Positions 4,671 to 10,133 of a stretch of 10,133 bases of DNA are shown piece by piece. The position numbers and the translations under genes were made by a program. Within the stretch, counting starts at the first letter, position 1. Each line of letters begins with the position of its first letter. Source of the DNA: Spirochaetia bacterium (GTDB taxonomy: Bacteria; Spirochaetota; Spirochaetia; Treponematales; Treponemataceae); contig CAAGGF010000025.1 in the NCBI GenBank assembly GCA_900769325.1, positions 1 through 10,133 on the forward strand. Reading direction: 5' to 3'. Under the pieces are notes generated by a model that saw nothing but the letters and a program-made list of their open reading frames with translations, was not told the DNA's origin and did not search any database.

Positions 4671-5447
4671 ATGCCATTAATGAAACACATTTTTCACATT
4701 CACACAAAAAGATGTAAACACGCCTCGGACGAAAATGACGAGGATTATGTAAAGACAGCCTTAGCACTGGAAGCCGATGCAATTACTTTTACAGACCATT
4801 CTCCTTTTCCTGATAATCCTTTTGGAAACCGAATGGATTTTGAGCAGCTACCGGAATATATTAATTCCCTAAAAACTTTGCAGAAAAAATATCAGAATAA
4901 AATAACTGTTGAATATGGTCTTGAAGTTGAGTTTTTGCCTTCGAAGATGTCATTTTATGAAGAACTTCACAAGGCGGGACTTTTTCCGCTGATAATCGGG
5001 CAGCATTTTTATGAACACCCAGACGGAACATACAGTTTTGCCGATGACAAAGAGTTTAATAAGGAAAATGAATATCTTGGCTGCTGTAAAGCAATGATAA
5101 AGGCCATTCAGACAGGATTTTTTAGTGTCGCAGTACATCCAGACAGAGTTTTTCGTCGCTGTAAAAACTGGACACAAGAAATGACTGATATTTCAGCAGA
5201 ATTGATTTCTACTGCGGCTCAAAACGGCGTTACGCTGGAGCAAAATATGGCGTCGTATGAAAAGTTACTTGAAAAATCTAATTTTATTTATTGGCGAAAA
5301 GAATTCTGGGATTTAGTTGAATCTTATAATCAGAATGCACGCATCCCTGTAAAAACGATTATCGGACTTGATGCACATTCAACAGAAGATATTATTAAAA
5401 GAGCAAATTATGTTTCTTTAGGAAAAACAAAAGGAACGCTGTATTAA
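4671..5447 (+). CDS. PHP-domain phosphoesterase (histidinol-phosphatase-like)
   Basis: The 258-aa protein carries the metal-binding motifs of the PHP fold in order: HIHT (H9-x-H11), FTDHSPF (D42-H43), the mid-domain glutamate region VEYGLEVEF, IGQHF, AVHPDR and the final GLDAHS (D-x-H). It is close in length and layout to HisK-type L-histidinol phosphatases. No histidine-biosynthesis neighbours are present, so the substrate remains open; other PHP phosphoesterases act on nucleotides or small phosphate esters. The start is uncertain. ATG 4671 and ATG 4680 both precede HIHT, and neither has a Shine-Dalgarno sequence. The gene's 3' end overlaps the convergent metallophosphoesterase gene by 4 bp. 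Confidence 0.82.
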   Translation: MPLMKHIFHIHTKRCKHASDENDEDYVKTALALEADAITFTDHSPFPDNPFGNRMDFEQLPEYINSLKTLQKKYQNKITVEYGLEVEFLPSKMSFYEELHKAGLFPLIIGQHFYEHPDGTYSFADDKEFNKENEYLGCCKAMIKAIQTGFFSVAVHPDRVFRRCKNWTQEMTDISAELISTAAQNGVTLEQNMASYEKLLEKSNFIYWRKEFWDLVESYNQNARIPVKTIIGLDAHSTEDIIKRANYVSLGKTKGTLY

Positions 5448-6082
5448 TTATTTTCAAAACACCCCGCTACATCAATAAATTTTAATATCTGGAAATTATT
5501 TGAATCCATGCAGATATTTTTATATTGTTCTGGATTAACTTTTTTATGAGGAAATGATTTATTATATTCGCCTAAAAAATAATCCTCACTTACTATTTTA
5601 TCGTGTGTATGACCGTGAATATTCACAAGACTGCTTTCCTTTTCAACAAATACTGGCTCATGAGAAAAAATATAATTCCCAAACTGAAGCGGTCCTTTGT
5701 AAACTTGATCAAAACCGAGATACTTGAAGTATTCTATATAATTTGGGAACGGTTTTTTTCGTGCCCTGTAATCGTGATTTCCAAGAATAAGGCACATCTT
5801 ACGGTTCTTTTTCATCCGCATAATGTCATGCATTATTTTTTCATTTTTCAGCCGCAGATTCAAAAACACATCGCCAAAGTTCCATATTAAACAATTATCA
5901 GGGAGTGCATCAAACTTTTTAAGAATGAATTCATTCATTTGGGCACAGCCTTCTGCTGAATATTCAAACGGGCGGTTACAATATTTGATTATGTTTGTAT
6001 GAAATAAATGTAAATCGCTGGTAAGATATATTTGTTCAGGTAAATAACCTAAAAAGAAATCAACAGCTGTAATTTCGGTCAT
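5444..6082 (-). CDS. Calcineurin-like metallophosphoesterase, 212 aa
   Basis: All five metallophosphoesterase motifs are present in order: SDLHLFHTN (D-x-H), NFGDVFL (GD), LILGNHD, FSHEP and NIHGHTH (GHTH). Size and motif spacing match small cytoplasmic phosphoesterases, often found in phage and accessory regions and acting on nucleotides or phosphodiesters. I chose the ATG at 6082 (MTEITAVDFF) because GAGG lies 6 nt upstream. The frame continues another 41 codons to a TTG at 6205, but that extension is basic, unlike the family, and overlaps another decayed gene. It converges on the PHP gene with a 4-bp overlap, so the two mRNAs are complementary at their 3' ends. The substrate is unknown. 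Confidence 0.85.
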   Translation of the reverse strand: MTEITAVDFFLGYLPEQIYLTSDLHLFHTNIIKYCNRPFEYSAEGCAQMNEFILKKFDALPDNCLIWNFGDVFLNLRLKNEKIMHDIMRMKKNRKMCLILGNHDYRARKKPFPNYIEYFKYLGFDQVYKGPLQFGNYIFSHEPVFVEKESSLVNIHGHTHDKIVSEDYFLGEYNKSFPHKKVNPEQYKNICMDSNNFQILKFIDVAGCFENN

Positions 6083-6123
6083 TTTGAACCTCAAAAAAAA
6101 CGGGGAAGAAAACAGAAACCATA

Positions 6124-6409
6124 AAGTCGGTGAACGCCCAATATGGATACAAACCTGAGTTTCTCGATATATACTTTCAGGTGGGTGCTGTCTTCTTAGC
6201 CCCAAATGAGCCTGTAACTTTACCCAACTAATGAGTCGGGAGAAACATACTCAAAATGCTGGGCAGGATACAACAAGTGCAATCTCTTCGTCCAACAATT
6301 GCCGGTAGAGGGCAGCACTCCTCTGTCGCATAATTTCATTGATAACAACGAAAAAGCCGCAGTGGCTATCTCTAGCGTAACCGACTATTTAAATATATCA
6401 CTTAAATGA
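6124..6409 (+). pseudogene. Frameshifted gene remnant, unidentified, GC-richer than neighbours
   Basis: Two plus-strand frames join end to end. Frame one (6124-6231) reads SVNAQYGYKPEFLDIYFQVG, then AVFLAPNEPVTLPN and a stop. Frame two (6218-6409), in the next frame, continues NESGETYSKCWAGYNK ... FVQQLPVEGSTPLSHNFID ... AVAISSVTDYLNISLK and a stop. A single-base frameshift near 6228 would join them into about 95 residues of plausible protein. There is no start codon with a ribosome-binding site, and the upstream part is replaced by the metallophosphoesterase start region. Composition is clearly less AT-rich than the adjacent genes, suggesting foreign origin. I do not recognise the family. 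The alternative is a noncoding RNA with chance open frames. Confidence 0.42.
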
Positions 6410-6461
6410 ATGAACTGCATTAAAGCGGTACTTTAATAAATTTTTTGCAATTTTATATGCT

Positions 6462-6475
6462 GAATATGCGTATTC
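6462..6475. promoter_or_regulatory. Operator copy 1, upstream of the XRE promoter
   Basis: GAATATGCGTATTC, a palindrome with arms GAATA/TATTC, is identical to the copy at 6531. It ends 11 bp before the -35 box. It is the likely binding site of the XRE protein encoded downstream. Confidence 0.6.
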
Positions 6476-6486
6476 AATTATTTTGC

Positions 6487-6515
6487 TTGACAAAAGAAAA
6501 TTATGATAGTATTTT
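6487..6515 (+). promoter_or_regulatory. Sigma-70 promoter of the XRE regulator gene
   Basis: A perfect TTGACA (6487-6492), a 17-bp spacer and TATTTT (6510-6515). It is bracketed by two identical 14-bp operators, so repressor bound at either site could block or loop the promoter. Confidence 0.75.
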
Positions 6516-6530
6516 AAAATTGTAAAGTTT

Positions 6531-6544
6531 GAATATGCGTATTC
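6531..6544. promoter_or_regulatory. Operator copy 2, in the leader of the XRE gene
   Basis: GAATATGCGTATTC again, 69 bp from copy 1 and about 9 bp past the expected transcription start. An ATG at 6529 overlaps this operator and opens in frame with the XRE gene, but it lacks a ribosome-binding site. Confidence 0.6.
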
Positions 6545-6567
6545 ATTATATTAACAGGAGGACAGAT

Positions 6568-6840
6568 ATGGAACTCACGGAAATTATGAAAAAGCAGTCT
6601 GAATTAGATTCTCTGCTTATTGACAATGCCGCAACTGGTAAAAAAATCCGAAGCCTGTGTGAGAACCACGGCATTCATTGTTCCGACTTGGCAGAAATGC
6701 TCGGTTTTACAGGACATCAGGCAGTATACAACTGGTCGGAAGGAAAAACAAAACCAACTTTGGAAAACATGATTAAAATTTCATATCTGCTTGGAATTGA
6801 TGTTAAAGAAATCGTTCAGCTTTCATCAGTTACTGCATAA
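6568..6840 (+). CDS. XRE-family HTH transcriptional regulator, 90 aa
   Basis: The protein contains a Cro/CI-type helix-turn-helix: GKKIRSLCENHGIHCSDLAEMLG (about residues 26-48), then the recognition-helix region GHQAVYNWSEGKTKPTLENM and the closing helix ISYLLGIDVKEIVQL. I chose ATG 6568 because AGGAGG is 6-7 nt upstream. The frame could be read from ATG 6529, but that codon lies inside the operator, lacks a ribosome-binding site and would add a basic peptide unlike the family. Two identical palindromes around its promoter indicate autoregulation. It lies 45 bp upstream of the M-S fusion gene on the same strand, so it probably controls it. Confidence 0.85.
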   Translation: MELTEIMKKQSELDSLLIDNAATGKKIRSLCENHGIHCSDLAEMLGFTGHQAVYNWSEGKTKPTLENMIKISYLLGIDVKEIVQLSSVTA

Positions 6841-6870
6841 ATTACTGTAGTTTAAGACATCAAATTCAGC

Positions 6871-6876
6871 TATACT
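6871..6876 (+). promoter_or_regulatory. Possible -10 box giving a leaderless M-S mRNA
   Basis: TATACT ends 9 nt before ATG 6886, and no ribosome-binding site lies between. A transcript from this box would start at or next to the ATG. The -35 region is poor, so co-transcription with the XRE gene is equally possible. Confidence 0.25.
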
Positions 6877-6885
6877 GAACTAGTC

Positions 6886-8694
6886 ATGATTTCAGAATTG
6901 GAAGAAATTAGAAGAGGGAATACATTCTCAAGACAGAAAATGCCGGATTACAGTTTTATCTACCTTTTATATAAAACTCTGGTTCAGCAAAAAGAATTTA
7001 CGCTGGATATTTCCCTTCTGATTTCTAATCTTGAAGCATCAAAGTCGATTAAGCAAATTCTCACAAAATACATAGAAAAACTCCCTGAAGGGTTTGAACT
7101 TGAGGATTTTCATAGATACAAAGAAAGTTCGCTAAAAAAATATTTTGCTTCGTTTAAAAAGCAGTCTTTCAGCCGTCACAACGAAATGCAGACACCTGAG
7201 CGGATGAGTTTACTTGCCTTAAATCTGTTAAATCCCCAGAATACAGACACTCTTGCAGACTTTTACGGTGCACCAGAAGGATTTTTACGCACAGTCCTCG
7301 ATAATAAAAAATACAATTATATTTTTTCTTCCAAACCGAATGCTTTTACAACTGATGAAGCAACTGCGGATTTTTTGACACTATGGGAAGATTTATTATA
7401 TATAGAAGAAAAACAAATCTGCATCACGGCAAAAAACATTTTGAATGATGAAACGCAGACTTTTGACAGAATTTTTGCATTCATTCCTGTGTTTCAAAAA
7501 TCAAATCAGGAAGAAACAAAACGCCTTTCTCAAAATATAATTTTTTCTGAAGACGAATCCTATGAATATGTCGTTAATGTAATAAATCATCTTACGGAAA
7601 AAGGAAAAGCCGTTATCTGCATTTCTGATGTTTTATATTCTGCAAGAACAGAAGAACTTAGAAAATACATCTGCACCTGCGGATATTTTAAAGGACTTAT
7701 TCGTTTTCCGAGGGGAGAAATCTATCCGAAAAATCTACCTTCCACACTTTTATTTTTTGACAGACAGAACACATCAGATGAGGTTACCTTTTTAGATTTT
7801 ACCGATACAGAACCGCAGAAAATGGAATCTATCGGAATTTTAGAAATTCTTGAAAGTTTTTCACCAGAGCGTTTTAGTTATCTTGAGTCACCTCAAATGT
7901 TTTTTGAAAATGGAGCAAAGAGGGAAATTTTTACAATTTTTCAATTGTCACAGAATAATTATGATATAGACAAATCAGACCACGCTTTTATGGAAAACTG
8001 GCACAATGATTCGAAGGAATATTATTCAGATGAAGGACTTGAACTTACAACGAAAGAAAACGAACTTATAGTTTCAGAAAATTCCGGGCAGTTTTTTCAA
8101 GAGTTCCCGCCAACAAAAAATATTTCCATCAACAATCTGGTAACGATTTTCCGTGGCATTCAAGACACAGAGAAGATTAACGCTTTTAAAACAAGAAATG
8201 AAAATGCACCTTTTATGTATTTATGCGTTTCTGATATAGAAGGCGGTTCAATTCAGGTGAAGACCATGCAGCGGCTTTCAGATAAAACATACAGTTGGGA
8301 TAAATATTTTCTGGAAAGTGGCGATGTTATCATTTCAAAGACTGCCTATCCCGCTTTTAAAATCGCAATTTATGAAGGTGAAAATGCTAGGATTATTCCG
8401 GCGTCAAATCTCTATGTCATAAGAATAAACAAAGCAAATCGTAATAAGCTCAATCCTTATTATCTTAAATTGTATCTCGAATCTGAAAACGGCTTGAAAT
8501 ACTTAAAATCCGTAAGTAAAGGTGCAAGACTTCCTGCAGTTTCAAAAGAAAATCTTCTGGCCCTGACACTTCCTTTTAAGAGTGAACAGGAACAGAAAGG
8601 ACTTGAACAGAAATACAAAGAACTTCAGACCAAAAAACAAATGCTTCTTTCCGAAATTGACTTTGTTTCTTCTCAGCTTAAAACTCTGATTTAA
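6886..8694 (+). CDS. Fusion of a degenerate N-6 DNA methylase (HsdM-like) domain and a type I specificity (HsdS-like) domain
   Basis: The 602-aa protein has three parts. Residues 1-100 are helical, like an HsdM N-terminus. Residues 103-300 follow the N6-methylase plan: TPERMSLLALNLL, LADFYGAPEGFL where the family has D-P-x-C-G-x-G-x-F-L, then FDRIFAFIPVFQ where the family has N-P-P-F/Y, then KGKAVICISDVLYS ... GLIRFPRGEIYPKNLPSTLLFF. Both the SAM-binding motif and the catalytic motif are thus degenerate. Residues 411-560 are one target-recognition domain (ISINNLVTIFRG ... YLCVSDI ... ESGDVIISKTAYPA ... ISKENLL-like end), and 565-600 are a coiled coil. DNA binding without methylation is the inferred activity. 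No hsdR or second hsdS gene is adjacent. There is no Shine-Dalgarno sequence before ATG 6886, but TATACT lies 9 nt upstream. Confidence 0.78.
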   Translation: MISELEEIRRGNTFSRQKMPDYSFIYLLYKTLVQQKEFTLDISLLISNLEASKSIKQILTKYIEKLPEGFELEDFHRYKESSLKKYFASFKKQSFSRHNEMQTPERMSLLALNLLNPQNTDTLADFYGAPEGFLRTVLDNKKYNYIFSSKPNAFTTDEATADFLTLWEDLLYIEEKQICITAKNILNDETQTFDRIFAFIPVFQKSNQEETKRLSQNIIFSEDESYEYVVNVINHLTEKGKAVICISDVLYSARTEELRKYICTCGYFKGLIRFPRGEIYPKNLPSTLLFFDRQNTSDEVTFLDFTDTEPQKMESIGILEILESFSPERFSYLESPQMFFENGAKREIFTIFQLSQNNYDIDKSDHAFMENWHNDSKEYYSDEGLELTTKENELIVSENSGQFFQEFPPTKNISINNLVTIFRGIQDTEKINAFKTRNENAPFMYLCVSDIEGGSIQVKTMQRLSDKTYSWDKYFLESGDVIISKTAYPAFKIAIYEGENARIIPASNLYVIRINKANRNKLNPYYLKLYLESENGLKYLKSVSKGARLPAVSKENLLALTLPFKSEQEQKGLEQKYKELQTKKQMLLSEIDFVSSQLKTLI

Positions 8695-8707
8695 AACAAA
8701 TATTTTC

Positions 8708-8716
8708 TTATCCACA
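8708..8716 (+). promoter_or_regulatory. Perfect DnaA-box sequence, isolated
   Basis: TTATCCACA matches the DnaA consensus. No second box or AT-rich unwinding cluster is seen nearby, so it is probably incidental or a titration site, not an origin. Confidence 0.2.
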
Positions 8717-8806
8717 GAAATTAAATGAATTCCGCGTTAACGCTTCTGTCTTCTGTGTAATGTCACAAATGCCCGATAAGTGTGGTTTTACAATAATGCA
8801 ACGTAT

Positions 8807-8938
8807 AAATCAAATGGCTAAAATTGCGCCATTTGATTTAACTTAGAGTTTCTAAAGAAACTCTGTTATTAAAATGTTCGCGAAGTCGCGAACCCAATTG
8901 CAATCCTCGAAAGTTGAAACTTTCTGCGGTGTGCAATT
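8807..8938. repeat. Cluster of four consecutive stem-loops between genes
   Basis: In order: AAATCAAATGGC/GCCATTTGATTT (8807-8839), AGAGTTTC-TAAA-GAAACTCT (8845-8864), GTTCGCGA-AG-TCGCGAAC (8876-8893), and AATTGCA/TGCAATT (8896-8938) enclosing GAAAGTT-GA-AACTTTC. They lie between the convergent M-S gene and the exported-protein gene and may act as transcription terminators in both directions. The rest of 8695-8981 holds only a GCGTTAACGC palindrome (8733-8742). Confidence 0.6.
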
Positions 8939-8981
8939 TTAAGGAACCACACTATCCATCAGAAATCGAAAGCCTTTTATA

Positions 8982-9875
8982 TTATTTTTCAACAATAACA
9001 AGATTTGAAATCTTATAATCATTACCAAAATCAGAGAACTTTACAGAACGTATTGTTCCTTCTACTTTGACTTTGGTGCCTTCTTTTAAGTCAATGTAAG
9101 AATCATTATTGCTCAAAACAGAAAAGAAATGGGCTTGAAGGTCGTTATCAAAGAAAGAAAATTTAAGTTCATAGGCATAATCAGGATCTTTGCTTTCATC
9201 TATACTCCAGAAATTATAGGTATCTGAAATTGGAAGCCCTTCAATAGGATGTTCGTTATACCACTTTTTTGCTTTAAGTTTATTTCCAGCGGTATTAGAT
9301 ACAGCATAGTAACAAGGCAGAGTTGTAAGTAATCTGGAATCAGCTTTTGAAAATTCTTCATCAGAAGTTTTCTCACAAAGAGAAATGATTTCTTCTGTAT
9401 GCCATTTTGCAATTTCATTAAAATATTTTGCACTCATGTCGCGCACTTCTCCAATTGCAGAACCATTGATGTCGCAGGCATAAGAAGTAAGTTTTTCTAC
9501 TTTTGAAATAAATCCGTTATCAGTTTTTGCAATGGTAACTGTTGAATCCTGACAAGAAAATCCAATTGCGATTTTAGAAATAGTTTTCATTCTGAGAGAA
9601 TAGGAATCATTAAGCAAATCAATAGATTTAATATCTATGATGACATTTTTAATTTTAGCTCCAAGGTCTTCCGGCTGTACCTGAGTGAGCAAGTAAAATC
9701 CGCCGCGAAGAGTTTTTCCTTCAGGGATTGCCCCTTCGACACCTTTTACTTCAGTTTTGTCCATGCTGTTGGCAAGTTTATTAATGTTATTGAACAAACT
9801 GTTAGAATTTGGTTTTGCAAAAATACTGTTTGCAAATACAGCTAAAATAAGGGAACCAAGAACGATTTTTTTCAT
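8982..9875 (-). CDS. Exported protein of unknown function with possible C-terminal OB-fold domain, 297 aa
   Basis: The protein begins MKKIVLGSLILAVFANSIFA, a clear signal peptide with likely cleavage before KPNSN, so it is exported (periplasmic or outer-surface). A Lys/Asn-rich region follows. The middle (about residues 55-150) is beta-rich, and three Cys are present in the mature part up to residue 190. The last 35 residues, GTKVKVEGTIRSVKF followed by DFGNDYKISNLVIVEK, have the strand pattern of small OB folds (tRNA_anti-like/BOF type: V-x-G-x-I ... I-x-N-x-x-I). This is a pattern-based inference. GGGAG lies 8 nt before the ATG. No pathway is evident from the neighbours. It is separated from the upstream minus-strand gene by a duplicated hairpin region. 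Confidence 0.75.
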   Translation of the reverse strand: MKKIVLGSLILAVFANSIFAKPNSNSLFNNINKLANSMDKTEVKGVEGAIPEGKTLRGGFYLLTQVQPEDLGAKIKNVIIDIKSIDLLNDSYSLRMKTISKIAIGFSCQDSTVTIAKTDNGFISKVEKLTSYACDINGSAIGEVRDMSAKYFNEIAKWHTEEIISLCEKTSDEEFSKADSRLLTTLPCYYAVSNTAGNKLKAKKWYNEHPIEGLPISDTYNFWSIDESKDPDYAYELKFSFFDNDLQAHFFSVLSNNDSYIDLKEGTKVKVEGTIRSVKFSDFGNDYKISNLVIVEK

Positions 9876-9881
9876 ATTTTT

Positions 9882-10075
9882 CTCCCATAAAAAGTCAATG
9901 AGGAAATATCAATTTCCGATTTGACTTTTTACGCTGTTCCGTAATGCAATGAGGAACAGCAATTTATAAGAAAGTTCGCAACGCGAACTTTAGGTAAGAT
10001 AAAAGCCACACAATTTCAGTGGTTTTTATCTTACACTCCCATAAAAAGTCAACGAACAAGTCAACTTTCTACGCT
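9882..10075. repeat. Duplicated hairpin leader, two copies of a CTCCCATAAAAAGTCAA ... ACGCT unit
   Basis: Copy 1 (9882-9935) and copy 2 (10036-10075) both begin CTCCCATAAAAAGTCAA and end in a TCAA/TTGAC-containing arm followed by ACGCT. In copy 1, AAAAAGTCAA pairs with TTGACTTTTT and encloses a GGAAAT/ATTTCC helix. The copy 1 CTCCC is the ribosome-binding site of the exported-protein gene on the minus strand. Between the copies are GCTGTTCC/GGAACAGC and AAAGTTCGC-AAC-GCGAACTTT (9971-9991). Confidence 0.6.
9994..10034. terminator. Long 16-bp hairpin between the two leader copies
   Basis: GTAAGATAAAAGCCAC pairs with GTGGTTTTTATCTTAC with one G-U, around a 9-nt loop. It probably terminates the upstream minus-strand gene that ends at 10074, although no clean T-run follows. 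Confidence 0.5.
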
Positions 10076-10133
10076 ATTTATTTATGGCAGCCAGAACCTG
10101 TTCTGAAAGATTCATAGGTTTGTATTTTCCCTG
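10074..10133 (-). CDS. C-terminus of an unidentified gene, cut by window edge
   Basis: The last 19 codons read QGKYKPMNLSEQVLAAINK followed by TAG at 10074. The length and composition look coding, but the fragment is too short for identification. The gene is on the same strand as, and upstream of, the exported-protein gene. Confidence 0.5.
   Translation of the reverse strand, partial: QGKYKPMNLSEQVLAAINK

Noticed and set aside
6083..6205. N-terminal extension of the metallophosphoesterase to a TTG at 6205
   Set aside because: The ATG at 6082 has a ribosome-binding site and fits the family. The extension is basic, unlike the family, and runs antisense to another decayed frame.
6529..6567. 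Earlier ATG for the XRE regulator
   Set aside because: It sits inside the operator palindrome, without a ribosome-binding site; AGGAGG precedes ATG 6568.
8708..8716. Replication origin suggested by a DnaA box
   Set aside because: Only a single box, without a cluster, an unwinding element or origin-associated genes.

Overview
The window looks like a piece of a chromosome from a host-associated spirochaete, most likely a gut or rumen Treponema. The evidence is AT-rich DNA with A/T-ending codons, the C-terminus of an Rpn-family PD-(D/E)XK nuclease, a predicted outer-membrane barrel, a small lipoprotein with a relaxed lipobox (FAS|C), and many palindromic intergenic repeats. The genus is an inference; no rRNA or other marker gene is present.

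Layout. 2-304 (+): tail of an Rpn-type nuclease. 387-1346 (+): omptin-like outer-membrane protease. 1416-1565 (-): 49-aa lipoprotein. 1626-1978 (-): two clear and one or two decayed small structured RNA units. 2118-3728 (-): a DUF2828 protein (TROVE/Ro60-like with a vWA domain). 3862-4092 (-): two more structured RNA units, both with tRNA-like bodies, preceded by a plausible promoter. 4200-4445: a palindromic repeat carrying a nested MITE-like insertion. 4453-4668 (-): a gene remnant. 4671-5447 (+): PHP phosphoesterase. 5444-6082 (-): metallophosphoesterase, convergent and overlapping by 4 bp. 6124-6409 (+): frameshifted gene remnant. 6462-8694 (+): an XRE regulator with two identical operators, then a fusion of a degenerate HsdM-type methylase and an HsdS-type specificity domain. 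8695-8981: hairpin-rich intergenic. 8982-9875 (-): exported protein with a possible C-terminal OB fold. 9876-10073: duplicated hairpin-rich leader. 10074-10133 (-): C-terminus of an unidentified gene.

The most interesting part is 1626-4130. Four minus-strand units share one plan: a 7-bp closing helix (AAGNNNC with a matching 3' arm ending CTT and followed by G), then the box ATRCAGCAA (GTACAGCAA in one unit), then a variable body. Three closing pairs change between copies and pairing is kept each time, so conserved RNA structure is strongly indicated. One body is a complete tRNA fold in circularly permuted order (anticodon end open, acceptor end capped by a 7-nt loop). Another is a contiguous tRNA-Thr(UGU)-like fold, and a third holds an isolated anticodon arm with the loop CTGATAA. 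They flank a gene for a Ro60-like protein, and bacterial Y RNAs bound by Ro60/Rsr are known tRNA mimics. I infer a compact RNP locus in which a DUF2828 protein binds an array of tRNA-derived Y-like RNAs. No RtcA/RtcB-type RNA repair gene is in the window.

The second accessory module, the XRE regulator plus the M-S fusion, looks autoregulated and restriction-derived. Its methylase core lacks recognisable catalytic motifs, so DNA recognition without methylation is the likely outcome.
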